64,000 bases of DNA, from positions 4,515,259 to 4,579,258 of the forward strand of contig NC_043742.1 in the NCBI RefSeq assembly GCF_004337985.1, written 5' to 3'. The stretch is from Pyricularia pennisetigena (taxonomy: Eukaryota; Ascomycota; Sordariomycetes; Magnaporthales; Pyriculariaceae). Below the pieces are notes generated by a model. It worked only from the letters and a program-made list of their open reading frames with translations, ran no database searches and was not told the DNA's origin. The translations under genes were made by a program, and so were the position numbers. Below are positions 21,846-31,243 of the stretch, one piece after another (position 1 is the first letter of the stretch; each line of letters starts with the position of its first letter).

Positions 21846-24800
21846 TCAACCAGCTTCTGCAATGCCTTGAACTTTGTGGTGAATACCATCCATCCCCTCC
21901 GCCGCCGCCGCCGCCACCGTCGTCGTCGTCGTGATGTCGCCGGGGCAGACGTCGAGCTTGATCTCTTCAGCACCCGGAAACCGACAGGCAGAGTCTTTTT
22001 CTGCTTGCAGGGCAGCATGTTTGATAATATCCTGTACCATACCTTTCAGTTCCCGTTCATCCTCTTCAAACCGCCGCCGGCAACTTTTCAGCTCTGCTAT
22101 TGCCGTCTCTAGAGGAAGAAGAGCCTTCTCCAAGATGGACCCAGGGTTGTCCAAGACAACCTGCTCAATCCTACTTCGCCAATGCTTCAATCGCTTGAGA
22201 ACGCCAAGGCCTCGCCTGGCGAGCTTGTCCCAGTGGCCTAATGCCGTGGCTGTCTGAACAAGCCCTGCAATCATATCGGGTTGTTGAGTATGGATGTACC
22301 CGTCAAGTAGAACCGCAAAATTGGTGACGCAGTAACCCGGCACCAGACCCTGCTCGTCTGCAGCCATCAATGCCAGACCAATCGCCCCTTGATGGTTGCC
22401 TGCCTCAGAGTATAGCTTAGCAGCGCCGTTGAGAGCTTTCCCGCTAAAGATCAGCTTCGCGGCACGCATCTTTCGCAGCATCTCTTGGATACGACGCTCT
22501 AGGTGCTCGTACCCCAGGTCGCAGTCGATGTTCTTGATTTGCCAAGCCAGCACATGAGAAATGGCGCCCCTGGTGTCGACTTTTGCCTCCTCCTGCACGC
22601 GTTGCAGATAGGACAGCGTGCCTTGAATATTAGCCTCCCCATAATGGTTCAGAGATGCGTCTACAAATAGTCGAAGGCATCTCTGACAATGAGGCATTCC
22701 CATGCTTACCGCATGCTTGTACAAATTGACGGCTTTTAGTGGTGTGTTGTTCTCGATCGATTTTCCCATCGCAATTGCGACTGTGTGTCGATCGGGGACC
22801 GCCTGACGAGAGACTGACTTATGTTTTGTCGACAAAGCAAAGCTAATGGTGCCCTTTTTGTGAACCGAAGGCGATGCAAGTGCTGCCTTGCTCATTATGT
22901 TGGCTGTGACTTGGTCTGTAGATTCAGGACCTTGCCGTTGCAAAAGACGATGCACCTGCCGCAGTTCCAGGAAGTGAAATTTCCAGTCTATGTGGCAGCT
23001 GCGCAACAGCGCGTTGGTATAATGGGGCCCTGGCTTCAAGCCCGAGTTGATGCAAAACTTGATCCAGCCTATCAGAGACTTTGTATCACGTACCCCTCCA
23101 TACAACTTAGCCATGAAAGTCAGCATATAAGTCGAAGGCTTGACCTGGAAACTTTCCAAGAGGTCCCTCAAAAACTCTTCCGTCTGCTTGATCGTATGCT
23201 TCTCGCTGAAGGCCTGCAGTATTGGAACAAGACATGCGGCACGATCGGTGGACTCTGCCCATTGGCTCTTGGATATTTCCTCCAACATTGTGTGCATAGT
23301 TGCGAAGTCGCCAGCCTTTGCTCGGGCAAGGGCGAACAGTAAGTTGATCCTCCCATCGGTCTTTTTCGATGGCATCTGGGCGACGAGCTTCTCGAAGAAC
23401 CGCCGGGCGCCGCTCTCATCACCAGCCTCTAGCATGATTTGAATCATGGCTCGGTACGGTGCATCTGCGTGAGAAACAGCTTCAGGAAAACGCCTTTGTT
23501 CCAAGACCTCAAAACCTTGGATCAGCTTGTCTAGCTGGCCATGCTCGCGCCAGTCAAGATAGAGCAGCTGAGTCGCCCATTCTACCTTGATCTGATGATC
23601 TTGAGGTCTCGCCTGGAGCAAACGTTCCAGGACCGAAAAAGCCTTATAGCCGCCAAGATCGGATACACAGCCGAAGACCATGTCACCCAGCTCGAAGAAG
23701 CAAGACTCGTACTGTAGGCTCATATCGTCCGTCGAAGCTTGGGTGAGGAAGAACTCGACCACACGCACGCGCTCGCCGCTTTCGAATAGCTGGCGGAGGA
23801 TGCGCAACTCGAATTCATGCCCGCCAGGAATGCCGCTGTAGCATTTTACTCTTTTCAAGACCTTGTCCATGCGCCTGAAGCTTTGCCGGGATAGAAGCCT
23901 GGTGAAAAGTTTCTCGCCCGTCTTCAGCACATCTAGTGCAGTGGCCAAGTTGGTAGGCCCAGGCTTTTTGGAGAACTTCGGGGCAAACAAATCGATGGCA
24001 AGGTCATACTGCGGGATCTCCTGTGCCATCACGAAATCCGCAAGCGGCAACGGACTATGAGACCAGTAAAGCTCCTCATCTATCACAAGACGATGGACCC
24101 TGTGGAGACGAAGAATGGCGCTCATCAACTTTACGGCGCTCGAAAGGGACCCCGCTTCCTGCAACGCTCTAGAGAGTGTAGCGGTAGATTGTAGAATATG
24201 CTGCAAGTGAGGCTCCAAAACCGGCATTGGCGCCTCGAATACAGAATCTAGGAGATTCATGGCTCGCACGAGATCTTCCTTTTTCCCCGTCGCACAAAGC
24301 GAGACGACTCGAGATGCAGCTGTACTTATGGGGTCGGCTTTGAGCCTCATTGAGCCCAGGGCTGCCCGCGACCATGGCTTGACGTTTGAAACGGACGACC
24401 TGCGTGGCTCCTTCAATTGTGTGTGATGGACAAACAGGTGCCTTTTAGTTCTAGTTTCTGTGCTTGTAGTATTTGATGTGCGAACTCCTGTTTTCGCCCG
24501 CTCCTCGTCTCGATAATCCGGTGATTCTTGGCGCTCGACATGGTCTCTGGTGTTTTGAGATTTTGGAGCGTCTCTACCAAGGGGACCTCCTATGGGAAGT
24601 GGCTCTCTAGCCTCCCACGGCAGATCGTATCGCGAGAGTGGCGATCGAGGGTTCTCATCGGCATAGTAATTGGGTCGTGAGCTCTGTAGCAATATCTCCT
24701 CCTCGAGGGCGCGAATGGTCGCATCGGCAGCGTCCGCGCGGTATCTCTCATGCGATTTGATACGTTGGCCATTATGCATGGCCGTCTGGACAGTACTGAT

Positions 24801-24911
24801 CCTCCGTCGGCGAGTTTCCAAGACTAGAGCCAGGGAACATGTTGTGCCGAAGACAAGCCCTCGTAGGGCTCGTATGGCCGCCTTGGACGGCACAGGAACG
24901 GGTGTCGTCAT
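21846..24911 (-). CDS. Pentatricopeptide-like helical repeat protein, probably mitochondrial
   Basis: Single exon, 1021 residues, ATG at 24909-24911. The N-terminus (KAAIRALRGLVFGTTCSLAL followed by ETRRRRI) is a conserved start I recall for fungal mitochondrial PPR proteins. After a disordered basic stretch to about residue 200, the protein is almost all alpha-helical pairs. Visible PPR-like repeats include STYMLTFMAKLYGGVRDTKS, PHYTNALLRSC and ALNGAAKLYSEAGNHQGAI. Such proteins bind organellar transcripts and act in RNA stability or translation; the target cannot be read from sequence. The C-terminal Thr/Val/Ala run comes from a GTC/GCC triplet repeat at about 21899-21933. Next genes downstream of this strand's promoter side, MME1 and IMP2, are also mitochondrial. 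Confidence 0.82.
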   Translation of the reverse strand: MTTPVPVPSKAAIRALRGLVFGTTCSLALVLETRRRRISTVQTAMHNGQRIKSHERYRADAADATIRALEEEILLQSSRPNYYADENPRSPLSRYDLPWEAREPLPIGGPLGRDAPKSQNTRDHVERQESPDYRDEERAKTGVRTSNTTSTETRTKRHLFVHHTQLKEPRRSSVSNVKPWSRAALGSMRLKADPISTAASRVVSLCATGKKEDLVRAMNLLDSVFEAPMPVLEPHLQHILQSTATLSRALQEAGSLSSAVKLMSAILRLHRVHRLVIDEELYWSHSPLPLADFVMAQEIPQYDLAIDLFAPKFSKKPGPTNLATALDVLKTGEKLFTRLLSRQSFRRMDKVLKRVKCYSGIPGGHEFELRILRQLFESGERVRVVEFFLTQASTDDMSLQYESCFFELGDMVFGCVSDLGGYKAFSVLERLLQARPQDHQIKVEWATQLLYLDWREHGQLDKLIQGFEVLEQRRFPEAVSHADAPYRAMIQIMLEAGDESGARRFFEKLVAQMPSKKTDGRINLLFALARAKAGDFATMHTMLEEISKSQWAESTDRAACLVPILQAFSEKHTIKQTEEFLRDLLESFQVKPSTYMLTFMAKLYGGVRDTKSLIGWIKFCINSGLKPGPHYTNALLRSCHIDWKFHFLELRQVHRLLQRQGPESTDQVTANIMSKAALASPSVHKKGTISFALSTKHKSVSRQAVPDRHTVAIAMGKSIENNTPLKAVNLYKHAVSMGMPHCQRCLRLFVDASLNHYGEANIQGTLSYLQRVQEEAKVDTRGAISHVLAWQIKNIDCDLGYEHLERRIQEMLRKMRAAKLIFSGKALNGAAKLYSEAGNHQGAIGLALMAADEQGLVPGYCVTNFAVLLDGYIHTQQPDMIAGLVQTATALGHWDKLARRGLGVLKRLKHWRSRIEQVVLDNPGSILEKALLPLETAIAELKSCRRRFEEDERELKGMVQDIIKHAALQAEKDSACRFPGAEEIKLDVCPGDITTTTTVAAAAAEGMDGIHHKVQGIAEAG
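21899..21933. repeat. CCG/GTC trinucleotide repeat at the 3' end of a coding region
   Basis: About five CCG/GCC triplets followed by CGT/GTC triplets. On the minus strand they encode the Thr-Thr-Val-Ala-rich tail of the PPR-like protein. Confidence 0.85.
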
Positions 24912-25500
24912 GGCTTAGTAGAGACATTTCGCCATTGGTCGAGCAACAATTGGCCTGGTGATTGCTATGTGAAACAATCGGACCGCTCGCCGAGGAGGAC
25001 GCGGGTCGTTGACGTCGACGTCCAGGAAAAACTAAATCGCCCGAAGTTATCGAGAAAATTAGAGATGGTCTGACCCCCAAATTCCTGAGGATGCAGCTGC
25101 CGTTTGCAGCTCGGAGGTGCGACTAGCAGAGTGGGGCCAGAGAACCATCCCCCCAGGGTTCGGGTTTTGCTACCCATCAACTGTGCCTTGCCTTACTTGG
25201 CTCCTTGGGTGCCTCATCGTTTTTATTTCCAGCAAATACTGACAACACTAATTTCGGAACGTCTAGCTCATTCAAGAAAAGGGCAGAGCCAATCTTCATC
25301 TCAGCAATATACACCCGTCTTATAATCATACATATATCACAAAGCGAAGATTTTTCTAGCGCGCTGCGTCGGTCTAGTATCCTCTAACCATGAAACGCCT
25401 CTCCATATTCTCCACAAAAGTTGCACATTATTTTGTACAGGTCAAGAAAAACAACATGCTCCAAAGCAGTCGTCTCATCTTGAAGGAATGCCCTCCTTCT
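24912..25500. other. Intergenic region between two minus-strand genes
   Basis: PPR gene promoter side and the MME1 3' flank. No gene or distinctive repeat is seen. Confidence 0.55.
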
Positions 25501-26940
25501 CTATGTTGAAGCCAGCTCAGGCTTCTCAATGGGCATATAGATCTCTAGTTGCCGTAACACGGCTTGATAAAGGAAAAGCATGCAGCCGCTTTGGACGCTA
25601 GTCCAAACGAAGCGAGGCCCGACACCCCTGAACCAGCCTCCGATGCCCTCTGTCCTGTAGATGACCCTCAGGCCGGTCAGGACGGAGGAGGTCTCAAGGG
25701 CTGCCGCACCTGCACGGGGAGTGTGTGTAGACGGTGATGAAGTTGAAATGAGCCGTTTTTGTGGTTGTGCTGAAGATCCCGGGGTGCCTGCTGGCTCGGA
25801 TATGTGTTTCTTGGGCGGTTCCTTAAGATTGTTCAGCATCGACTGGGCCGCAAGCGAACTCTCCCCCTTAGCCGGAGTGGCTGCCTCGGGATGAAGTTGC
25901 GTTTGCAGACGTGTCTTGACCACATCTAGTGGGCATGTGATGGCGCCCGCAAGGCCTCCCGCAGCCGCGCCGGTCAAAAATTCCAGCTGTGGTCCTATCT
26001 CACGACTCTTCTTCCATTTCCGAGCCCATATTTGGTTTTGCTCGTAAAACATGAATTGTAACGCCGAAAATGGCAGATCTCGGTAAAGTGTCGCCTGGAA
26101 ACCGTAGAAAAGAGCGGAGAAGCCTTCTTGTCTGACTATAGTCCGGGCTGCATCCACTGTGCCCCTATAGTTATAACCCGAGTTGAAGTATGGATTCTGG
26201 TATCGTCCTTGAAGTTGTAGTCGCGTCTTCAATACCTCGGATGGTACATAGACGATACAAGCAGCGAGGTCGCCGAAAAAGCCTGTCCAATCAGCTTGCG
26301 ATCAGTATCTCATTCATTATAGTTGAGGGGCAAAGAAAATGCCCAGCAATGAAGATTTCGGCTCTGCGCACCACTTGCGAGGAAGGCAATATGCGATTGC
26401 ACGCCCCAGTCCAGCATGTGTCTCTTGCTGAATTCATAGGTACCGAAGAAAAGTACCGTCCCCGGGAATGAGCCACACAGGGCGGGCAGCCAGCCCCCGT
26501 ACAGGCCTCGCCGTATTCCCTCTTGTCGAAAGATGGTGTAATATGATGAGCCAAGGGAAGTGTACTTGGGCGGTATATGGGGATCACCCTGCTGCCGCGT
26601 CTTGACGGTATCGAGGGAGTGCATCAGCATATCGCCACATGTTCCGCCTAGGCCACCAGCCAGCATAGACTGTGGGATCATAGCGAAATGTGTCAGCTTT
26701 GGACTTGGTACATAGCGGCGCAAATCGGCCCATCAACAGTTGGGATGCAATACGCACATGCAGGTACGGCGGTCGCGCCTCAAATTCGCCATCTTTGGGG
26801 CTCATATTATGGTTGCTTCCAAAAGTAGTTTCCGCCGAATAATTCGATACTGTCCTGGGTCTTTCATGGTCGGGCGAAGCTGGCGAGAAAGGGAGAGTTT
26901 GCGCAGATTCGGAGCCGGGAACGGTGGCGCCGAGGGACAT
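25501..26940 (-). CDS. MME1: Mitochondrial carrier, MME1 (Mg2+ exporter) type
   Basis: Model: exons 26940-26758, 26669-26372 and 26282-25501, 420 residues. Introns 26670-26757 (88 nt, GCTGAC branch) and 26283-26371 (89 nt) both start GTGCG and close in frame. Three carrier repeats carry the signatures HSLDTVKTR, VPSEVLKTR and CPLDVVKTR; the first has Ser for the usual Pro. Family blocks are TRQQGDPHIPPKY, GLYGGWLPA, YRDLPFSALQFMFYE and GVGPRFVWTSVQS. The last strongly recalls yeast YMR166C/Mme1, the inner-membrane magnesium exporter. A ~60-residue N-terminal extension and a disordered insert of about 70 residues between helices 5 and 6 are extra to a basic 300-residue carrier. Substrate is inferred from family resemblance only. 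Confidence 0.88.
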
Positions 26941-27640
26941 GTCCTGTAAAACGTCTCGATGGATGCCGTCTGCGCGCGGCCGGTACCAACGAGCTGTTGG
27001 TAGGTAGTAAGAGGAAAAGTCGACAGGACTTCAGTAAAGAGAGAAGACTGAAGCCTGGGAAGGACTTCACCTTTTGTGAGATGGGAAAGCCCAAGACACA
27101 GGACGATTGTAAAGCAGCCAGGAAAAATGATAATATTCCACGAGCTCCGGACGGGATCTTGACGTGCCCGCGACTTCCACATAGGCCGCCAAAAATTTCT
27201 TGGTGATTGGCCCGTGCGCTTGAGTGACGCACTGTCAAGTCGTGTCTGGATCCATAGGGGCGATTTTGGTTTTCTTACGCATACCATGGATGCTGCTGAC
27301 AGGGGTCGACAGCTGTTCGCTAGCTTTTTGATAACGACAGACGCAGGAACATGTATCTTTATGTTGCCAAGCTTTAGCGCCTGGATTGCTAGTAGGTAGT
27401 GCATCTTAAGAGGGGAACTGCTACAAAACGGGCTTGTAGGACTTTTGTAGTGTAGACCAGACAATTTGTTGAACAGGGTGTTCTAGAGGCCTCTACTAGC
27501 AACTACGGAATAAATGCACATTCAAGGGCAGGACTACGCGGATATGATACCAAAATCGGCTCAAGTATGATTTCTCACTTCGCATGTAGTCTCTCTCTTA
27601 CAGCCGATGAATGGCACTCCTGAACATGACAGCTGGCTAC
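26941..27640. other. Intergenic region between MME1 and IMP2
   Basis: MME1 promoter side and IMP2 3' flank. Open frames here are short, overlap each other and lack any family motif. No gene is supported. Confidence 0.55.
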
Positions 27641-28312
27641 TTACAATAGCAGCTGCGGAACCATCTCCTGCGTTTTGATGACTCTGGGGTTATCCGGATG
27701 GTCTTGCCAGGTAATACTGCCCGCCCGGTGGAATGGGAATAGAATGCGTGTCAAGCGCCCGATAACCAGCCGCGCTGATATGGGACCGTAGTAGTTGCTG
27801 TCCCGGGAATCACGGGATCCAGCATCTCCCTCCACCCAGATGTGGCCAACGGGTACTCTGACCCAGATGTCGGAGTCACGATTCCTGACAATATCACCTC
27901 CCAAGCCCACTATCCTCTTGACGGTTCTTGACTCCGGCTTCAGAGGGTTCCTAGGAGAAACACATCGTTAATTCCGCTGGAGGAAATTACAAGACCAGCT
28001 GAGGGCGGGCCATGGAGAAACGCACCAGAAAACAACAATCATGCCCCGTTGAAGGTCATCCTGCGCGTTCCATTTCCAGTTCATACACCAGTCTTGAAGT
28101 CGAGTCTCATTTCTCTCCTTGTTGAAGAAAGGGTACATGGAGGGGCCGGCGATTTTGTAAGGCTCCGCAACGTTGGATGTAAAAACAATTGCGACGGGCA
28201 GCCATGTGAGATACCGTAACAATGAGATTGAGAAGTTTTGCGCAAAAATGAAGCCAGGACGGGATGCCCAGGCCCTCGCCCTCGCGCGCGCCCACGCAAA
28301 TCCCGGGGCCAT
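27641..28312 (-). CDS. IMP2: Mitochondrial inner membrane protease subunit 2
   Basis: Model: exons 28312-28026 and 27950-27641, 198 residues. Intron 27951-28025 (75 nt) has donor GTGCGT and acceptor CCTAG; the joined codon is TGG. S26 signal-peptidase fold: a hydrophobic segment at about 28-46, catalytic Ser58 in GPSMYPFF, and catalytic Lys107 in TVKRIVGLGGD. The C-terminal box is DSRDSNYYGPIS at about 143-154. Imp1 and Imp2 form a heterodimer facing the intermembrane space and remove bipartite sorting signals (for example from cytochrome c1). The Ala/Arg-rich start ARARARAWASR suits mitochondrial import. The stop TAA lies inside a perfect donor-like GTAAGT, so a further short C-terminal exon is possible but no convincing acceptor was seen. 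Confidence 0.92.
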
Positions 28313-28597
28313 GGGCGTTAATATCAAATGATTGTTGGGGGTCGTAGAGTCATTAAAACTGTTCAAATGAAAATGGAATAAGTACAGTTTGTTGGGAGTA
28401 GTAAGTAATGAGCCAAGGTTCACGCAAATGCTGTAATAAGTAAGGACTTTAGCTTGTTGCCAGTAACCAACTCACTCAATTAAAAGCGGGCTTTCTCATT
28501 CTCCAGCAAGGGCCAACGTACCCGTGGGAATCCAAAACATTCAGAATTACAATGTCGCCTAATATTTATATCAAGGCTGCAATGTTTATTTTATTCC

Positions 28598-28617
28598 TTT
28601 TTTTTTTTTTTTTTTTT
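28598..28617. repeat. Poly(T) homopolymer, 20 bases
   Basis: Pure T run about 290 bases upstream of the IMP2 start codon. In IMP2's orientation it is an A tract. Confidence 0.9.
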
Positions 28618-29060
28618 CGTCCTCAGCAACGGCAATGGCGATGTCAAGATTTATCTCGTCCTCAACAACTCTTCGTTGAAATCCAATGCCTTGGCCTCAA
28701 TATTTACCGCAGGCCCCCAAACACCGCGTTCGCTTCGGGGAGATTTCAGTCTAGGAAAGTTTATGACCAATTCGGCATGCGTTGTTGGGTTTTTTTGCTC
28801 ATAATGTTCATTGCCCCTTAAAAACACATCAACGCTTTTTGAAAACCCCCGATATGCATCAAGTAAGCAGTCTACAAAAATAGAAAGAATAAAAAAGAAG
28901 TCTACCATTCCACTGCGTTCCTCATATGCCCTGAAGAGCTGCACTAGTGGCCCTCCTGCTCGGCACCCAAAAGCTGCAGTAATTCGGGACCAGCCATGCG
29001 ACCAGGCGCCCCGTACATCAGATTACCGTTGGTTGCGTTCCAGAGGGTCACTTTGGACCG

Positions 29061-29084
29061 GACCTGACCTGACCTGACCTGACC
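29061..29084. repeat. GACCT pentanucleotide microsatellite
   Basis: Four perfect GACCT units plus GACC, ending 20 bases beyond the eIF2-alpha stop and thus probably in its 3' UTR. Confidence 0.9.
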
Positions 29085-29104
29085 CTCATGCCAGTTGCTG
29101 TATT

Positions 29105-30263
29105 TTACATCGTCTCAGGCATGTTGTCGTCACTGTCGCTGACGCTCTCATCACCACTGACCTCAGCGTTCTCGCGCTCGCGCTTCTCCATGAGTGCTTG
29201 GAGCTCGGCGTCGTCGGATTCGGTGACGGCCTTGGGCTCCATCTTGACGATCAACTTGCCTCCAGCTGACTCGATGCTGTTTCTAATATCGACGATCGCC
29301 TCTTCCAATCGCGCAATTCCCAATGTCTTGTCCAAGCATGTGCTGGTAAGAACGTAGAGTGGAGGAGAGACAAGCTTGACCTTGACCTGGTTGTCCTGGG
29401 TGTTGCGCGCCTCGGCCGTCCTCAAAGCTGTCTTGATAGCGTCGATTCCGTCGTAGGCGAAGCAGGTGACCTCAACATCGGCTCGCACCTTGGTCGGTTG
29501 CGGCGTCAATCGCTTGCTGATATATGACTTGAGCTCCTCCGCGACCGCCTCACTCGGGAAAGTGGTGTCCTCCCAAACCTCAGGGTTCCTGATAGGTTTG
29601 GCTGTCAGTATGTGAGCCAACAAAAAGTCTGTGTGTCCAACTTGGCGGCCAGGGTGCCTTACGTTATTGAGAGCTTGAAGGCATCAATGGCATGGCCATA
29701 TTTGCGGTTCAGCGGCCAGGCAATCGCCTCGTACAGGCTCTCGATAGGTACGAGAGTCTTCTCGGCAACGTGCCGCATGATGGAGTGTACCATCTTGCTT
29801 TTGTTGTACCTCTCCTCACATTTAACGATATCCTCCTGCGATACTCTGCGCTTCGACAGATCGATATAGCCCTTCTCTTTGTCGACACGCAGCACCACGA
29901 CAACCTCATTACGACCGACTCGGATCAATTTCTGGATACTTCGGATACGACGTCTCGAAAGCTCGGAAAGCAGAATCATGCCGTCGATCCCATCGTACTC
30001 GAGAAGCTTGACGTAAGCGCCCATGTCGGCAATCTAATTTTCCACATCATAAAGGTCAGTCCCGCGCTGTAAGTCACGAGTCGGTCTTGACAGGGCCTCG
30101 CGGGTGGGAAAACGAACCTGTTTGACTACAATCGTGGCGTTGGTTAGTATCGCAGCATATCCGCAAAAAAGGGGAAGCTGCGCCTGCACTCACCATTGAC
30201 CATGACAAAGCTGTCAATCTCCGGATACTTCTCCTCATAGAAGCGGCAGTTTGTTAACGACAT
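29105..30263 (-). CDS. SUI2: Translation initiation factor eIF2 subunit alpha
   Basis: Four exons: 30263-30194, 30125-30118, 30033-29663 and 29588-29105, 310 residues, the usual size. The second exon is only 8 nt (TCAAACAG). With the G left from exon 1 it encodes Val-Lys-Gln of the invariant [16 protein letters not shown] block. The intron before it has a perfect TACTAAC branch site, the one after has GACTGAC. The S1 domain follows, with the kinase-target serine at residue 52 counting the initiator Met (Ser51 by convention) in [13 protein letters not shown]. The helical domain and C-terminal alpha-beta domain follow, with an acidic tail. Part of the eIF2 ternary complex; phosphorylation by Gcn2-type kinases lowers initiation. 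Divergent from NTE1 across 980 bp. Confidence 0.96.
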
Positions 30264-31243
30264 CTTGGCGGTATTGTATGTTGTACTGCCTTGGTGTAAT
30301 GATTTAAATGTCACAAATGAATGTATGTGCAGCCACCGCCGCAAGAGCCTGAATCCTCAAGACGTATTTTTGCGCCGCCGAAATTTTGCCGATAGCCTGA
30401 TGTAATTCCGGATGGCTGGGTCTGGTCAGTAAAGATGTCGTTGTCGTATGGGACGTAGTCGGCGCGCTTTTTTCTTCGTTGACTCACGGAGGAGAATTTT
30501 TGAGCGGCCCGAGAATAAGTTGTGATCTCGACCTCTATGGTGGGGTTAACCTTGGTGACAAGTGTGTGCGTCTTGTGTGCTTGCGACAAGGGTGGTCCGA
30601 GTGGTGGCGGCGTTCAAGAGCTCCTAACCCATGGGCAGCACCGACGGGGCCGCTTGCAAGCGCGGGGTTAGGTACTAACTAGTAGCTGCTTAATTGCATT
30701 TCAACCATGAATGAAGAAGAAAAAAAAAGAGGAGACAAAGGCTGGAGCTTGGCTACGAGGGTAAGCCCCCCCTACCTTACCCTATCTAGCCTGCTATTTT
30801 TTCTTCTCATTTTTTCCACTGATCTTTTCCAGCGCCTTCCACAAACGCAAAGTTCTCACTTTCCTCACCAAGAGCAAAAAAAGGCTACCGCACTAGCCGA
30901 AATTCCCAGATTTATCCAGATGCAGGCTCAATACTGTATTCATGGCTAACAGCACACCTCGATTCTGCCACCGATACGCATCTTTGGCGCATGGTGGCAG
31001 GATCCCAAGCTTTGGTTGAACTGAGCTAGACTCAAGAGAGCGATATTTTTCTACCTAGACTAACTTCCAAGCTCCAAAAGGTCAATGAACCGCCATGTTT
31101 GCCCCGTGACTTCGGCTGCCGGCTCAAATTCTATATCCTTCACAACGCCCGCCAAATCCGCATATCCGGCCACACACCCACATTCACTCGCCGTCACTGC
31201 CAAGGCTACCACGATAATATTGTGACGCACGGTCGCCATTGAT
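30264..31243. promoter_or_regulatory. Shared upstream region of eIF2-alpha and NTE1
   Basis: Lies between two divergent start codons, so it holds both promoters. Small open frames on both strands have no family resemblance. No specific element is recognised. Confidence 0.5.

Larger units (their letters stand above)
28313..29104. other. Intergenic region between IMP2 and eIF2-alpha
   Basis: IMP2 promoter side and eIF2-alpha 3' flank. Holds a 20-base T run (28598-28617) and a GACCT pentamer array (29061-29084). No gene is supported. Confidence 0.55.

Noticed and set aside
26802..27464. Minus-strand frame of 220 codons overlapping the MME1 start
   Set aside because: Different frame from the MME1 first exon and without family likeness.
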